Below, in pieces: positions 32,869 through 41,557 of a stretch of 64,000 nt of DNA (position 1 is its first letter; each line of letters starts with the position of its first letter). The notes beneath the pieces were generated by a model. It was given only the letters and a program-made list of their open reading frames with translations, was not told the DNA's origin and made no database searches. The stretch is from JANQNX01 sp040217095 (GTDB lineage Bacteria > Pseudomonadota > Gammaproteobacteria > Eutrophobiales > Eutrophobiaceae): positions 2,542,001 to 2,606,000 of the forward strand of contig OZ245888.1 in the NCBI GenBank assembly GCA_965229565.1. The letters are read 5' to 3'. The translations under genes and the position numbers were made by a program.

Positions 32869-34238
32869 TACCGGCCGTACATGTCGTGACCGGGAAGCGG
32901 CCTATGATACTTCGCCACCTCACTATACTTCGCCGATGCTGCTGCAATACCTTTATCAGCATCAACAGGGACACCCGCTTCTTCACAGGACCTCAGGAAA
33001 GCGATAGATGCCATCAGCGCATGATATGGCTGAATACCACCAGTCGCACATAAACGCCAGCCCAGGTCAGGCGCGCCAGGAATCGCGGCCGCTTCAACCG
33101 CGTGCTTTGAAAACATGATGTTCAATACTTCCATGATCTTTGCTGCGCCAAAACCTTCCGGTGACCTGATCGCCGTTACTGCATTCGAGGCATAGCTACT
33201 ATCGTTTGCTACCAGCTCCAGGCCTGCCCCTTTTACCGCGGCACGATACACGTCAGAACAATCCTTATGACGTTCAAAAACCCGGTCATAACCTTCGATC
33301 GCCAACGCATCCAGGGCCACGGCGAATTGCGAGTAATTACTCGGTGTTTCGATGTGTAGACCCATGCCATCCATTGCATCAATCATCTTGGTCAGGTGCA
33401 GGTAATGTTGGCCTTTCTTGATACCTGCGTTTGCCAGTGCCTTGTCGGCCTCATAAACTTTCTCAACCGCCTTAGGGCTCAGTGTCAGCATGCCGATACA
33501 GGGCGTTCCCATCATTCCTTTCTGGCTACAGCCAATGAGCATGTCGATGCCCATTTCCGTCATATTCGCTGGCATACAACCGATGGAAGAAATGCCATCA
33601 ATAACCAGCAGCGCCGGGTGCTTTAATTCATCCAGTATGTCACGTAATTTTTTAGGATCCGTCGTGACGCCTGCGCCAGTCTCGTTTTGCGGCGCCATCA
33701 CCATCTGGATGTGATGCTCCGTATCGTTGGCCAATGCGTCACGACATTTGTCATAGGGCAGGTCTTCACCGATTTCGCCCTTGATACGCATGACGTTTCT
33801 ACCCAGGTTTTCAACACAATTACCCATGGCCGTACTGAAAGCGCCGATTTCCAGGGTAATCACGGCGGGTTTGTCAGAATCTGCTTCGCCCGGGAAACGA
33901 CATGAACCTGCCGCCGCTTCTGTACCAGAAGTACCAGAGCCGGTGAAGAACAGCGCCCTGCCGCCTTCCTGCATACCTACAAATTTTCCATACTCATTAC
34001 GAACCGCGGTAAAAAACTTCGCGACGCTGGGACCACGCATACCTCTTGTCTGTTGTGACGTAAACTGGGTCACCAGATCAGAACCAAAGGCCGGGCCGGG
34101 GGTAACGTTGATAATCCTTGTATGTGGAGACCAGACAGGCGCTTTATCATTAAGGAATTCGTTTTCGTTTGGTCCAACCTGGTCCGTTTCGATAAGACGT
34201 CGTAACCCGGAAAGCGGGGAAATTAATTCGTTGGTCAT
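32868..34238 (-). CDS. Class V aminotransferase, divergent serine-cycle paralog
   Basis: The 456-residue PLP enzyme has a clear cofactor lysine in LIGCSQKGMMGTP, an N-terminal INVTPGPAFG phosphate-recognition stretch and a substrate-side GAGVTTDPKKLRDILD segment. It is longer than, and only distantly similar to, the serine-glyoxylate aminotransferase at the head of the cluster. It carries an extra N-terminal 30 residues. It could use alanine, aspartate or serine as amino donor to glyoxylate; sequence alone does not decide. It lies 270 bp beyond ppc, across a repeat, so it may have its own promoter. Confidence 0.82.
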   Translation of the reverse strand: MTNELISPLSGLRRLIETDQVGPNENEFLNDKAPVWSPHTRIINVTPGPAFGSDLVTQFTSQQTRGMRGPSVAKFFTAVRNEYGKFVGMQEGGRALFFTGSGTSGTEAAAGSCRFPGEADSDKPAVITLEIGAFSTAMGNCVENLGRNVMRIKGEIGEDLPYDKCRDALANDTEHHIQMVMAPQNETGAGVTTDPKKLRDILDELKHPALLVIDGISSIGCMPANMTEMGIDMLIGCSQKGMMGTPCIGMLTLSPKAVEKVYEADKALANAGIKKGQHYLHLTKMIDAMDGMGLHIETPSNYSQFAVALDALAIEGYDRVFERHKDCSDVYRAAVKGAGLELVANDSSYASNAVTAIRSPEGFGAAKIMEVLNIMFSKHAVEAAAIPGAPDLGWRLCATGGIQPYHALMASIAFLRSCEEAGVPVDADKGIAAASAKYSEVAKYHRPLPGHDMYGR

Positions 34239-34343
34239 TTTCTTACTCGCTCTTAAAATAATAATACGTTTATGTTTTTATAATGAAATCTGCTTAGCCA
34301 ATACTTGTTACCGTGATCATCTCGCAAAACCAGATTAAAATAA

Positions 34344-34508
34344 ATCGCTCAGAAAGGGCGCATTGCTCTATAAAATGCAATTTACAGGACAAAGATAGTT
34401 TTCGCTAATACGAGGCGCAAGTCGGCGAGGACACGGAGTTTAGTTTCTCCTAAATGAGTACCGCAGCCGACGCAATAACGAAGTAGTAGTGAAAAATAGC
34501 CCGCCCTG
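34344..34508 (-). repeat. 3'-UTR structured repeat, copy 2 (after ppc)
   Basis: It starts right after the ppc TAA stop. In gene direction GCGGGCTATTTTTCAC pairs with the outer arm around 34386-34403. Inner pieces CTACTACTTCGTTA, CTCATTTAGG and TTGCGCCTCGTA are shared with copy 1 and, in part, with copies 3 and 4. Confidence 0.75.
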
Positions 34509-37247
34509 TTAGCCGGTCCAGCCCAGGCCAGCAGAGATACAGTTAATCGAAAGAAGTAACGGCACCAATGAATCCATCGGGTCCTCGCCCTCTTCCCGGT
34601 TACGGAAATCGTTGACGAGTTGCACCTGTTCCATGCCAGACTGATGCAGGATAGGAGCACGACGGCTCAGTTTTCGGCTGAAGCGCCTGAAGCGTTCGCA
34701 CAGTACCTGTTCACCGGTAATACTCATGATCATCTTTTTCGTCAGTTCAAATTCCTCAACGATCATACCGAATACCTGGTTACGTACCTTTTCATTCGCA
34801 ACCAGTTTTGAATAAGACTCGGCAACTTCAAGGTCCACCAGTGCCAGGGTCTTTTCCGTTTCGTCAATAATCAGCCGGAATACACGTGACTCCTCGAACA
34901 TTTTCCTTGCCAGTTTCTCTCCCTTGGCCCCGGTTTGTTCAAAGTAGTCCTTAAGTGCGGTACCGACACCGTACCAGCCGGTAACGATGTGGCGGTTTTG
35001 TGTCCAGGCAAATACCCAGGGAATGGCTCGTAGGTCGCCCAGTGACTTGGCTCCGAAACGTCGGGCAGGACGCGAACCAATATTCATCTTGGCCAGTTCC
35101 TCAACCGGGCTGGCAGCATTGTAGTAATCCACGAGTCCTGGAGTTTCAGCCAGCTCGCGATATTTCTTGAAACCAAATGACGAGATGGTTTCCATTGCCT
35201 CGTCAAACTCGGCGTTGGGTTTTAACGCGTCCTCGTTCATGGATTTGATAGTGTGTTCGAAGATACTCGATGCCAGCAGTTCCATGTGGTACTGGGCCGT
35301 ACCCTCGTTGGCGTACTTGGATGACACCACTTCGCCCTGCTCGGTAATTCGCATCTGACCATGAATGGACCCGGCCGGCTGTGCCGCAATGGCAAGTCCA
35401 GTAGGAGCACCACCGCGACTGACAGAACCACCGCGACCATGGAAATAGGACAGCGGAATACCGGCTTCCTGGCCGGTATTGGTGAGATCGATCTGGGCCT
35501 TGTAGAGTTCCCAGTTTGCAGTGAAGTAACCACCATCCTTGTTAGAGTCCGAGTAACCAATCATACATTCCTGTACGCCACCCTGGTGTTCCACCGAGCG
35601 CCGAATTAGCGGTAAGGCAAGCAACTCTTTCATCATGTCTGGGGCACGCTGTAAGTCATCGATGGTTTCAAACAGCGGCACAATCGGCAGGCGACTGTAT
35701 TCTTCACCGGGTTCACCTCTGAATAACCCCGCGTAGCGTGCCAGCAGGTAGACACCCAGAAGGTCGCTGACTTCCTGTGTCATACTCAGTATGAAATGTC
35801 CGAAGGCCTCACGATCGAGTTCTTCCATGATACCGGCAGACATCTGGAACAGTCCCAGTGTGGATTCCGACGTGGCATCCAGGTTGGAAAAAGTAGGCAA
35901 TTCATCCTGTGGTTTGTCCAGTTCTTCCTTCAGCCATGCCATCCACTCGTCACTGCGTGGTTCGGGAGGTGTCTTGCGACCGTGCATGGCCTTGTATATC
36001 GCCGACAGTGTATTGTTAATCGTGGTGGAATTCTCTCGTAAATCGAGTCGCACGGTGCGGAAGCGAAAGGCCTCGGCTTCCTGCAGGATAGGCAGCACCA
36101 TGGACTCTGCCAGGTTTTCACAACCGGACTTGTTTAAACCATTCATCAGCTGGTTAAGGTGAAGAATGAACTCATCGGCATCAACATAACTAATGCCGCT
36201 GTAATGATTTTTCTTTTCTGAGGCCATGGTTCCTTCCAGCTTGATCTGCATGCAGAAGACAAACTGTCTGAAAACTTCACCCGGGTTACGCTTGCTGATG
36301 TGATACAGGTCATCGATATCTTCCAGTATATTTTCCAGGTCCTCTTTAAATTGCTCTGATAGCTCAATATTGATATTGGATACGCTGAGCTTGTGTAACA
36401 AATCATCAAGCAATTTCTTGTAGTGACGCAGGATAGCGTGGCGGTGCTTTAACAGCGTATCCCTCGTGACATCGTTGGTAACAAACGGATTACCATCACG
36501 GTCACCACCAATCCAGGAACCAAACTGGAAGAAAGGCGGGATATTGAATTCCTTGTCGGCATAATTTTGCTTCAGCGCCAGACGCAATTTGTCATGTGTT
36601 TCCGGGATACGTTTAAACAACGATTGTTCAAAAAAATGTAGCCCCCAGACAACTTCCTGCGGCACCGATGGTTTTTCCAGCCTGAGTTCACCGGTCAACC
36701 AGAGCAGGTCAATTTCATTGAACAGATCTTCGATGAAGTTTTCACGTTCACGTGGCGTCCAGCGTGTTGCCTCGATGCGATACAGCAACACGTAGATGCG
36801 ACGGTGTATTTCAAGCACGGTAATACGCTTGGCCTCGGTGGGATGGGCCGTAATAGTAGGACGTATATGGGCAACGTCGAGCAGCTTCTGTATTTCATCA
36901 GAACTAATGCCGGCGTCGGCTGCCTGCTTAAACACACTGGCAAAGGTGCCGGGCAGGTTTTCCAGTCCCATTTCCTTTTCATAAAGACGTCGGCGACGCA
37001 TGCCGGTGTTTTCTTCAGCCACGTTGAGCAACTGGAACCAGATACCCCATGCCTGCAACAGGCCAAGCAGGCAATCCGTATCACCATCAGGTAAAGGTTT
37101 GTCGCCTTTGAAATAAGGAAGTATTTCCGGCTGCCGTCGTTCAATGACCTGGAGTAACTGGTTGGTCAAGAGATCGACGACCCCCTTGGCGTATTCCGCT
37201 GAACGGTCGTCAATGGACTTTTCACTTGTTGCCAGATCTGTACTCAT
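34509..37247 (-). CDS. ppc: Phosphoenolpyruvate carboxylase
   Basis: The 912-residue enzyme has all catalytic blocks: TAHPTEAKR (catalytic His), YSDSNKDGGY, FHGRGGSVSRGG (catalytic loop with Arg) and the C-terminal ISAGLGWTG end that stands in for the usual MRNTG. It makes oxaloacetate from PEP and bicarbonate, the carboxylation step of the serine cycle. The start at 37247 has GGGAG 5 bases upstream. The longer frame would overlap hprA and is rejected. It is 31 bp after hprA. Confidence 0.97.
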   Translation of the reverse strand: MSTDLATSEKSIDDRSAEYAKGVVDLLTNQLLQVIERRQPEILPYFKGDKPLPDGDTDCLLGLLQAWGIWFQLLNVAEENTGMRRRRLYEKEMGLENLPGTFASVFKQAADAGISSDEIQKLLDVAHIRPTITAHPTEAKRITVLEIHRRIYVLLYRIEATRWTPRERENFIEDLFNEIDLLWLTGELRLEKPSVPQEVVWGLHFFEQSLFKRIPETHDKLRLALKQNYADKEFNIPPFFQFGSWIGGDRDGNPFVTNDVTRDTLLKHRHAILRHYKKLLDDLLHKLSVSNINIELSEQFKEDLENILEDIDDLYHISKRNPGEVFRQFVFCMQIKLEGTMASEKKNHYSGISYVDADEFILHLNQLMNGLNKSGCENLAESMVLPILQEAEAFRFRTVRLDLRENSTTINNTLSAIYKAMHGRKTPPEPRSDEWMAWLKEELDKPQDELPTFSNLDATSESTLGLFQMSAGIMEELDREAFGHFILSMTQEVSDLLGVYLLARYAGLFRGEPGEEYSRLPIVPLFETIDDLQRAPDMMKELLALPLIRRSVEHQGGVQECMIGYSDSNKDGGYFTANWELYKAQIDLTNTGQEAGIPLSYFHGRGGSVSRGGAPTGLAIAAQPAGSIHGQMRITEQGEVVSSKYANEGTAQYHMELLASSIFEHTIKSMNEDALKPNAEFDEAMETISSFGFKKYRELAETPGLVDYYNAASPVEELAKMNIGSRPARRFGAKSLGDLRAIPWVFAWTQNRHIVTGWYGVGTALKDYFEQTGAKGEKLARKMFEESRVFRLIIDETEKTLALVDLEVAESYSKLVANEKVRNQVFGMIVEEFELTKKMIMSITGEQVLCERFRRFSRKLSRRAPILHQSGMEQVQLVNDFRNREEGEDPMDSLVPLLLSINCISAGLGWTG

Positions 37248-37278
37248 ACGTCTCCCACCTTGGTGCATTTGATTATGA

Positions 37279-38253
37279 TTATGCCACGCGGTCGCCAGGT
37301 TCCTCACCGTCAAAAAAGGCTTTCACGTTTGCTAGTGAACGTAAGCCCATGGCAACACGGGTTTCAGTAGTCGCACTGCCAAGATGCGGCAGCAGTACCA
37401 CGTTTTCCATTGCTAATAAGTCTTCGGTAACACTTGGCTCTTTCGCAAATACATCGAGACCAGCACCGGCAATCACGCCGTTCTTTAATGCCTGTACCAG
37501 CGCCGGTTCGTCAACAACGTCACCGCGGGCAGTGTTAATCAGGAACGCACTGTTCTTCATCATACCCAGCCGCTCTGCATTCATCAGGTTGGTATTTGCA
37601 CCACCACCGGGACAATGCAGGGTCACGAAGTCGGCACCATTTAATACCTCTTCAACCGTATCCAGCTTGGTAGCGTTATATTTCTTGATTACGTCATCAG
37701 ACGGTGGATACGGATCGTAGAAACTGATCTCCATGTCAAAACCATGATGCGCCTTGTGCGCGACTGCCTGGGCAATTCGACCAAAGCCAATAAACCCGAG
37801 TTTCTTGCCCGTGACCTTGGTCGCCAGCATATGGGTCGGGCACCAGCCATCCCATTTCTTGTCGCGAACCAGGCGTTCGCCTTCGCCACCGCGGCGAGCA
37901 ACGGCCAGCAGTAATAGCATGGCGATGTCAGCCGTGCAGTCAGTCAATACCTCGGGTGTATTGGTAACAACGACGCCCGCAGCCTTCGCGGCTTCGGTAT
38001 TGATATTGTTAAAACCAACACCAAAATTAGACACGATCTTGCAGCGGCGATCATCTACGCCAAAAATTTCCTCGTTAATTACAAAGTCTGAAACGGTCGG
38101 GCAGACTGCATCATAGTTGCGCATGGCGTCTTTCAACTCTTCCACGGACATCTTGTGGTCGTCAGCATTTAACGTCACATCAAATAATTCTTTTGCTTTG
38201 GCCTCGGCTTCGGCAGGCCACTTGCGTGTCAATAAAACCTTTGGTTTAGCCAC
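37279..38253 (-). CDS. hprA: D-2-hydroxyacid dehydrogenase, probable hydroxypyruvate/glyoxylate reductase
   Basis: The 324-residue protein has the NAD(P) loop LGFIGFGRIAQAVA, catalytic Arg in NTARGDVVDEPAL, Glu in VFAKEPSV and His in LLPHLGSATTET. It is close to GRHPR-type reductases. In the serine cycle this enzyme reduces hydroxypyruvate to glycerate. Position between mtkB and ppc fits that role. Glycerate kinase, the next enzyme, is not in the window. Confidence 0.92.
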   Translation of the reverse strand: MAKPKVLLTRKWPAEAEAKAKELFDVTLNADDHKMSVEELKDAMRNYDAVCPTVSDFVINEEIFGVDDRRCKIVSNFGVGFNNINTEAAKAAGVVVTNTPEVLTDCTADIAMLLLLAVARRGGEGERLVRDKKWDGWCPTHMLATKVTGKKLGFIGFGRIAQAVAHKAHHGFDMEISFYDPYPPSDDVIKKYNATKLDTVEEVLNGADFVTLHCPGGGANTNLMNAERLGMMKNSAFLINTARGDVVDEPALVQALKNGVIAGAGLDVFAKEPSVTEDLLAMENVVLLPHLGSATTETRVAMGLRSLANVKAFFDGEEPGDRVA

Positions 38254-38344
38254 TGTTATCTCCTGGGTAAATATACTTGGATTACTTACAAAAGTGCGGA
38301 AGCCGCCAGTTGCAAAGGGGAAGCAACTGGCAGCAAGAGCTCCG

Positions 38345-39235
38345 CTAGCTAACTTTTGCCATGACCTCTTTCATGGTCTCGGCGAAGGCCGATGGGTTAG
38401 GAACTACAGTCGCACCACACTCCTTCAGGATCTCAACCTTTTCGGCAGCACTTTCACCAACGGCGGAGATAATGGCGCCTGCATGGCCCATACGGCGGCC
38501 CTTGGGTGCGGTTAAACCGGCAATGTAGCCAACCAAGGGCTTACTCATGTTTTCCTTTGCCCACTTCGCCGCTTCAACTTCCTGTGGTCCGCCAATTTCA
38601 CCAATTATAATGACGGCCTTGGTTTCCGGGTCTTCTTCGAAGGCCATCAGGTGGTCCTTGAACGAACTACCGTTGATCGGGTCACCACCGATACCAATAC
38701 TGGTGGAAACACCGATGCCGACAGAGCGCATTTGATCGGCTGCTTCATAACCCAGTGTGCCGGATCGGCCGACGATACCGACATCACCTTCCATGTAGAT
38801 ATGACCCGGCATGATACCCATCATGCATTTACCGGGGCTGATGGAGCCGGCACAGTTTGGACCGGTTAATATCATCTTGTCAGCAGCCTTGTAACGACGC
38901 ATGTAGCGTTTAACCCGGATCATGTCCTGCGAGGGAATACCATCGGTAATTGCCACGCAAAAATGAATACCGGCATCGGCCGCTTCCATAATACTGTCTG
39001 CGGCAAACGGTGGTGGTACAAAGATAATACTGGCATCGGCACCGGTCGCTTCCACCGCTTCTTTCATGGTGTTGAATACCGGTTTATCCAGATGCTTGGT
39101 ACCGCCCTTGCCTGGCGTGACACCGCCAACAATATTAGTACCGTACTTGATCATGTCAGTTGCGTGGAAGGTGCCAATCTGACCCGTGAAGCCCTGTACA
39201 AGGACTTTTGTCTTCTTAGTTAAATGTATAGCCAT
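38345..39235 (-). CDS. mtkB: Malate--CoA ligase (malate thiokinase), alpha subunit
   Basis: The 296-residue SucD-like subunit has a CoA-binding Rossmann domain (VLVQGFTGQIGTFHATDMI) and the phospho-histidine segment KGRRMGHAGAIIS. By itself it could be succinyl-CoA ligase. The neighbours malyl-CoA lyase, ppc, hprA and sga identify it as the malate enzyme. It is 12 bp after mtkA. It activates malate to malyl-CoA at the expense of ATP. Confidence 0.9.
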   Translation of the reverse strand: MAIHLTKKTKVLVQGFTGQIGTFHATDMIKYGTNIVGGVTPGKGGTKHLDKPVFNTMKEAVEATGADASIIFVPPPFAADSIMEAADAGIHFCVAITDGIPSQDMIRVKRYMRRYKAADKMILTGPNCAGSISPGKCMMGIMPGHIYMEGDVGIVGRSGTLGYEAADQMRSVGIGVSTSIGIGGDPINGSSFKDHLMAFEEDPETKAVIIIGEIGGPQEVEAAKWAKENMSKPLVGYIAGLTAPKGRRMGHAGAIISAVGESAAEKVEILKECGATVVPNPSAFAETMKEVMAKVS

Positions 39236-39247
39236 GATTGTCTCCTC

Positions 39248-40426
39248 TTACTTCTTGCCCGTGTGTTCTTTCCAGGCAGCAACGGCTTTGTCCGCGGCTT
39301 CCTTCAAAGTGTCTGCCATGATGATGGGCAGTCCGCTTTCGGAAAGAATCTTTCTGCCCTGTTCAACATTGGTACCCGACAGTCTGACGACCAGCGGTAC
39401 CTTAAGGTCAATGGATTTCACTGCCTGCACCACACCTTCGGCGATCCAGTCACAGCGGTTAATCCCGGCAAAAATGTTAACGAGGATACATTCGACGTTG
39501 TCATCGGAGAGAACCAGGTTAAATGCCTTGGTGGTTCTTTCCGGTGATGCACCACCGCCGATGTCGAGGAAGTTGGCAGGTTCGCCGCCGGCGTGCATGA
39601 TCATATCCATGGAAGCCATGGCCAGACCGGCGCCGTTAATAATACAGCCGATGTTTCCGTCCAGGCCGACGTAGCTCAGGCCACGGTCAGCCGCCCGCAT
39701 TTCGCGTGCGTCTTCCTGTGACTTGTCACGTAACTCAGCAATGTTCTGGTGACGAAACAGCGCATTGTCATCAAAACCCATCTTCGCATCAACGGCAAGC
39801 AGGTTGCCTTCCTTGGTCACGACCAACGGGTTAATTTCAACCATGTTGGCATCGAGGTCACGCATGGCACGGTAACAACCCAGCAACAGCGTACTGGCCT
39901 GGTTGACCTGGGCCTTGTCGAGACCGAGGCGAAAGGCAATCTCGCGGGCCTGGAAAGGTTGCATACCTACCGCAGGTTCTACCGCGACCTTGATAATGGA
40001 TTCCGGCTTTTCAACTGCCAGCTGTTCGATCTCCATACCCCCTTCAGCAGAGGCCACAACAGTGACACTCTCGTTGGCGCGGTCGAGCACGAAGGCCAGG
40101 TAGATCTCACGATCGATGTTACAACCGGCTTCCACGTATAAACGATGACAGACCTTACCCTGCGGGCCGGTCTGGTGCGTAACCAGTTTCTTGCCCAGCA
40201 ATTCTTCTGCTGCCTTGGAAACCTCGTCGCCTGATTTACAAACCTTGATACCACCAGCCTTACCGCGCGCGCCGGAATGAATTTGTGCCTTGACGACCCA
40301 TACTTCGCCGCCAATTTCCTGGGCGCGATAAGCGGCCTGTTCCGGACTGTAAGCCAGTCCGCCAGGGCCAATTGGCACGCCGTAATCGGAGAGAATCTCC
40401 TTAGCTTGATACTCATGGATATCCAT
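39248..40426 (-). CDS. mtkA: Malate--CoA ligase (malate thiokinase), beta subunit
   Basis: The 392-residue SucC-like subunit has an ATP-grasp domain (KAQIHSGARGKAGGIKVCKS, EINPLVV, DAKMGFDDNALFR) and a C-terminal ligase domain with NIFAGINRCDWIAEGVV. Together with mtkB it makes malyl-CoA. Substrate assignment rests on the serine-cycle context. ATP specificity is not obvious from the residues I can see. Confidence 0.9.
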   Translation of the reverse strand: MDIHEYQAKEILSDYGVPIGPGGLAYSPEQAAYRAQEIGGEVWVVKAQIHSGARGKAGGIKVCKSGDEVSKAAEELLGKKLVTHQTGPQGKVCHRLYVEAGCNIDREIYLAFVLDRANESVTVVASAEGGMEIEQLAVEKPESIIKVAVEPAVGMQPFQAREIAFRLGLDKAQVNQASTLLLGCYRAMRDLDANMVEINPLVVTKEGNLLAVDAKMGFDDNALFRHQNIAELRDKSQEDAREMRAADRGLSYVGLDGNIGCIINGAGLAMASMDMIMHAGGEPANFLDIGGGASPERTTKAFNLVLSDDNVECILVNIFAGINRCDWIAEGVVQAVKSIDLKVPLVVRLSGTNVEQGRKILSESGLPIIMADTLKEAADKAVAAWKEHTGKK

Positions 40427-40540
40427 ACGACATATCCTCCAAAAAATAATGAATTATTGTTTTAAAAAGGGGAATGACAATACGACGAACAAGCTACAAC
40501 CTACGTATCGAACAACCTCCCCCGCTGTACTGATTCTTGT

Positions 40541-41491
40541 CTAGCCCTTGGCAGCAATCGCGTCGGCCTGATCAACGATGTTGCGCGCCATTCTTTCTGA
40601 AGCGATATCGATCATCTTGCCATCCAGCTGGGCTGCGCCCTTGCCTTGCTTGGCCGCTTCTTCCAACGCGACCAGTACTCGGCGAGCACGATCTACTTCT
40701 GCTTCCGGCGGCGACATGATTTCGTTGGCAAGGTCAATCTGTGACGGATGTATTGCCCATTTACCTTCATAACCAAGCACGGCGACACGACGGGCGGCAG
40801 CCTTGAAAGCTTCCGGGTCGCTGAAGTCACCAAATGGACCATCAATGGCACGCAGGCCAAAGGCACGACAAGCGTGGATCATCTGGCTCTGGGCATAGTG
40901 CCACTGGTCATTAATAGCACCTTCGCAGTTGTATTCTTCTACCAGGCCACCGATGACCGAGGTACGCGAACGCATACTTGCAGCATAATCAGCTACACCA
41001 AAGTGAAAAGCTTCGAGACGTGGACTGGCCTTGGCGATCTCGAATACGTTCACGCCGCCAAGTGCAGTTTCAATCAGGCATTCCAGGCCTATCTTCTTTT
41101 TCAGGCCCATGGCTTCTTCAATCTGGGTCACCATCATATCCACGGCATAGACGTCGGCAGCGGTACCGACCTTGGGAATAAGTATGGTATCGAGATTGTT
41201 GCCAGCCTGTTCGAGTATATCGACCACGTCGCGATACATATAATGTGTATCCAGCCCGTTAATACGGACAGACATGGTTTTATCTCCCCAATCAATATCA
41301 TTCAGTGCTTCAATGATATTTTTTCGGGCTTGGGCCTTGTCATCAGGCACCACGGCATCTTCAACATCAAGGAAGACATAGTCCGCGTTACTTTTAGCCG
41401 CTTTTTCAAACATGCCCGGATTGGAACCGGGTACAGCCAGTTCGCTGCGCTGAATGCGCGCGCGAGCTGGTTTATATTGTGTAAAACTCAT
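40541..41491 (-). CDS. mclA: Malyl-CoA lyase (HpcH/HpaI family)
   Basis: The 316-residue TIM-barrel lyase has SELAVPGSNPGMFEKAAKS, a metal-site Asp/Glu in VFLDVEDAVVPDDK, IPKVGTAADVYAVD, LECLIETALGG and GYEGKWAIHPSQI. It splits malyl-CoA into acetyl-CoA and glyoxylate. The acetyl-CoA must then be turned back to glyoxylate by the glyoxylate shunt or ethylmalonyl-CoA path, neither of which is encoded here. It is downstream of sga across a strong hairpin. Confidence 0.95.
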   Translation of the reverse strand: MSFTQYKPARARIQRSELAVPGSNPGMFEKAAKSNADYVFLDVEDAVVPDDKAQARKNIIEALNDIDWGDKTMSVRINGLDTHYMYRDVVDILEQAGNNLDTILIPKVGTAADVYAVDMMVTQIEEAMGLKKKIGLECLIETALGGVNVFEIAKASPRLEAFHFGVADYAASMRSRTSVIGGLVEEYNCEGAINDQWHYAQSQMIHACRAFGLRAIDGPFGDFSDPEAFKAAARRVAVLGYEGKWAIHPSQIDLANEIMSPPEAEVDRARRVLVALEEAAKQGKGAAQLDGKMIDIASERMARNIVDQADAIAAKG

Positions 41492-41523
41492 TGTTAATGA
41501 CCTCTCTTCTGTACTCTTAAATG

Positions 41524-41553
41524 AAACGACGCGTAAATACGCGTCGTTTTTTT
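41524..41553. other. Strong intercistronic hairpin between sga and mclA
   Basis: AAACGACGCGTA and TACGCGTCGTTT form a 12-bp perfect stem. On the plus strand it is followed by a T-run. On the minus strand, the direction of the operon, the tract is only TTTCATTT. It is a possible partial terminator or mRNA-stabilising hairpin that would leave sga in excess over the downstream genes. Confidence 0.7.
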
Positions 41554-41557
41554 ATTA

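Noticed and set aside
38345..40426. Succinyl-CoA ligase (sucCD)
   Set aside because: The sequence family would allow it, but adjacency to malyl-CoA lyase, hprA, ppc and sgaA makes malate thiokinase much more likely.
40748..41497. Rightward frame of 249 codons opposite mclA
   Set aside because: It mirrors the malyl-CoA lyase codons; no independent features are seen.
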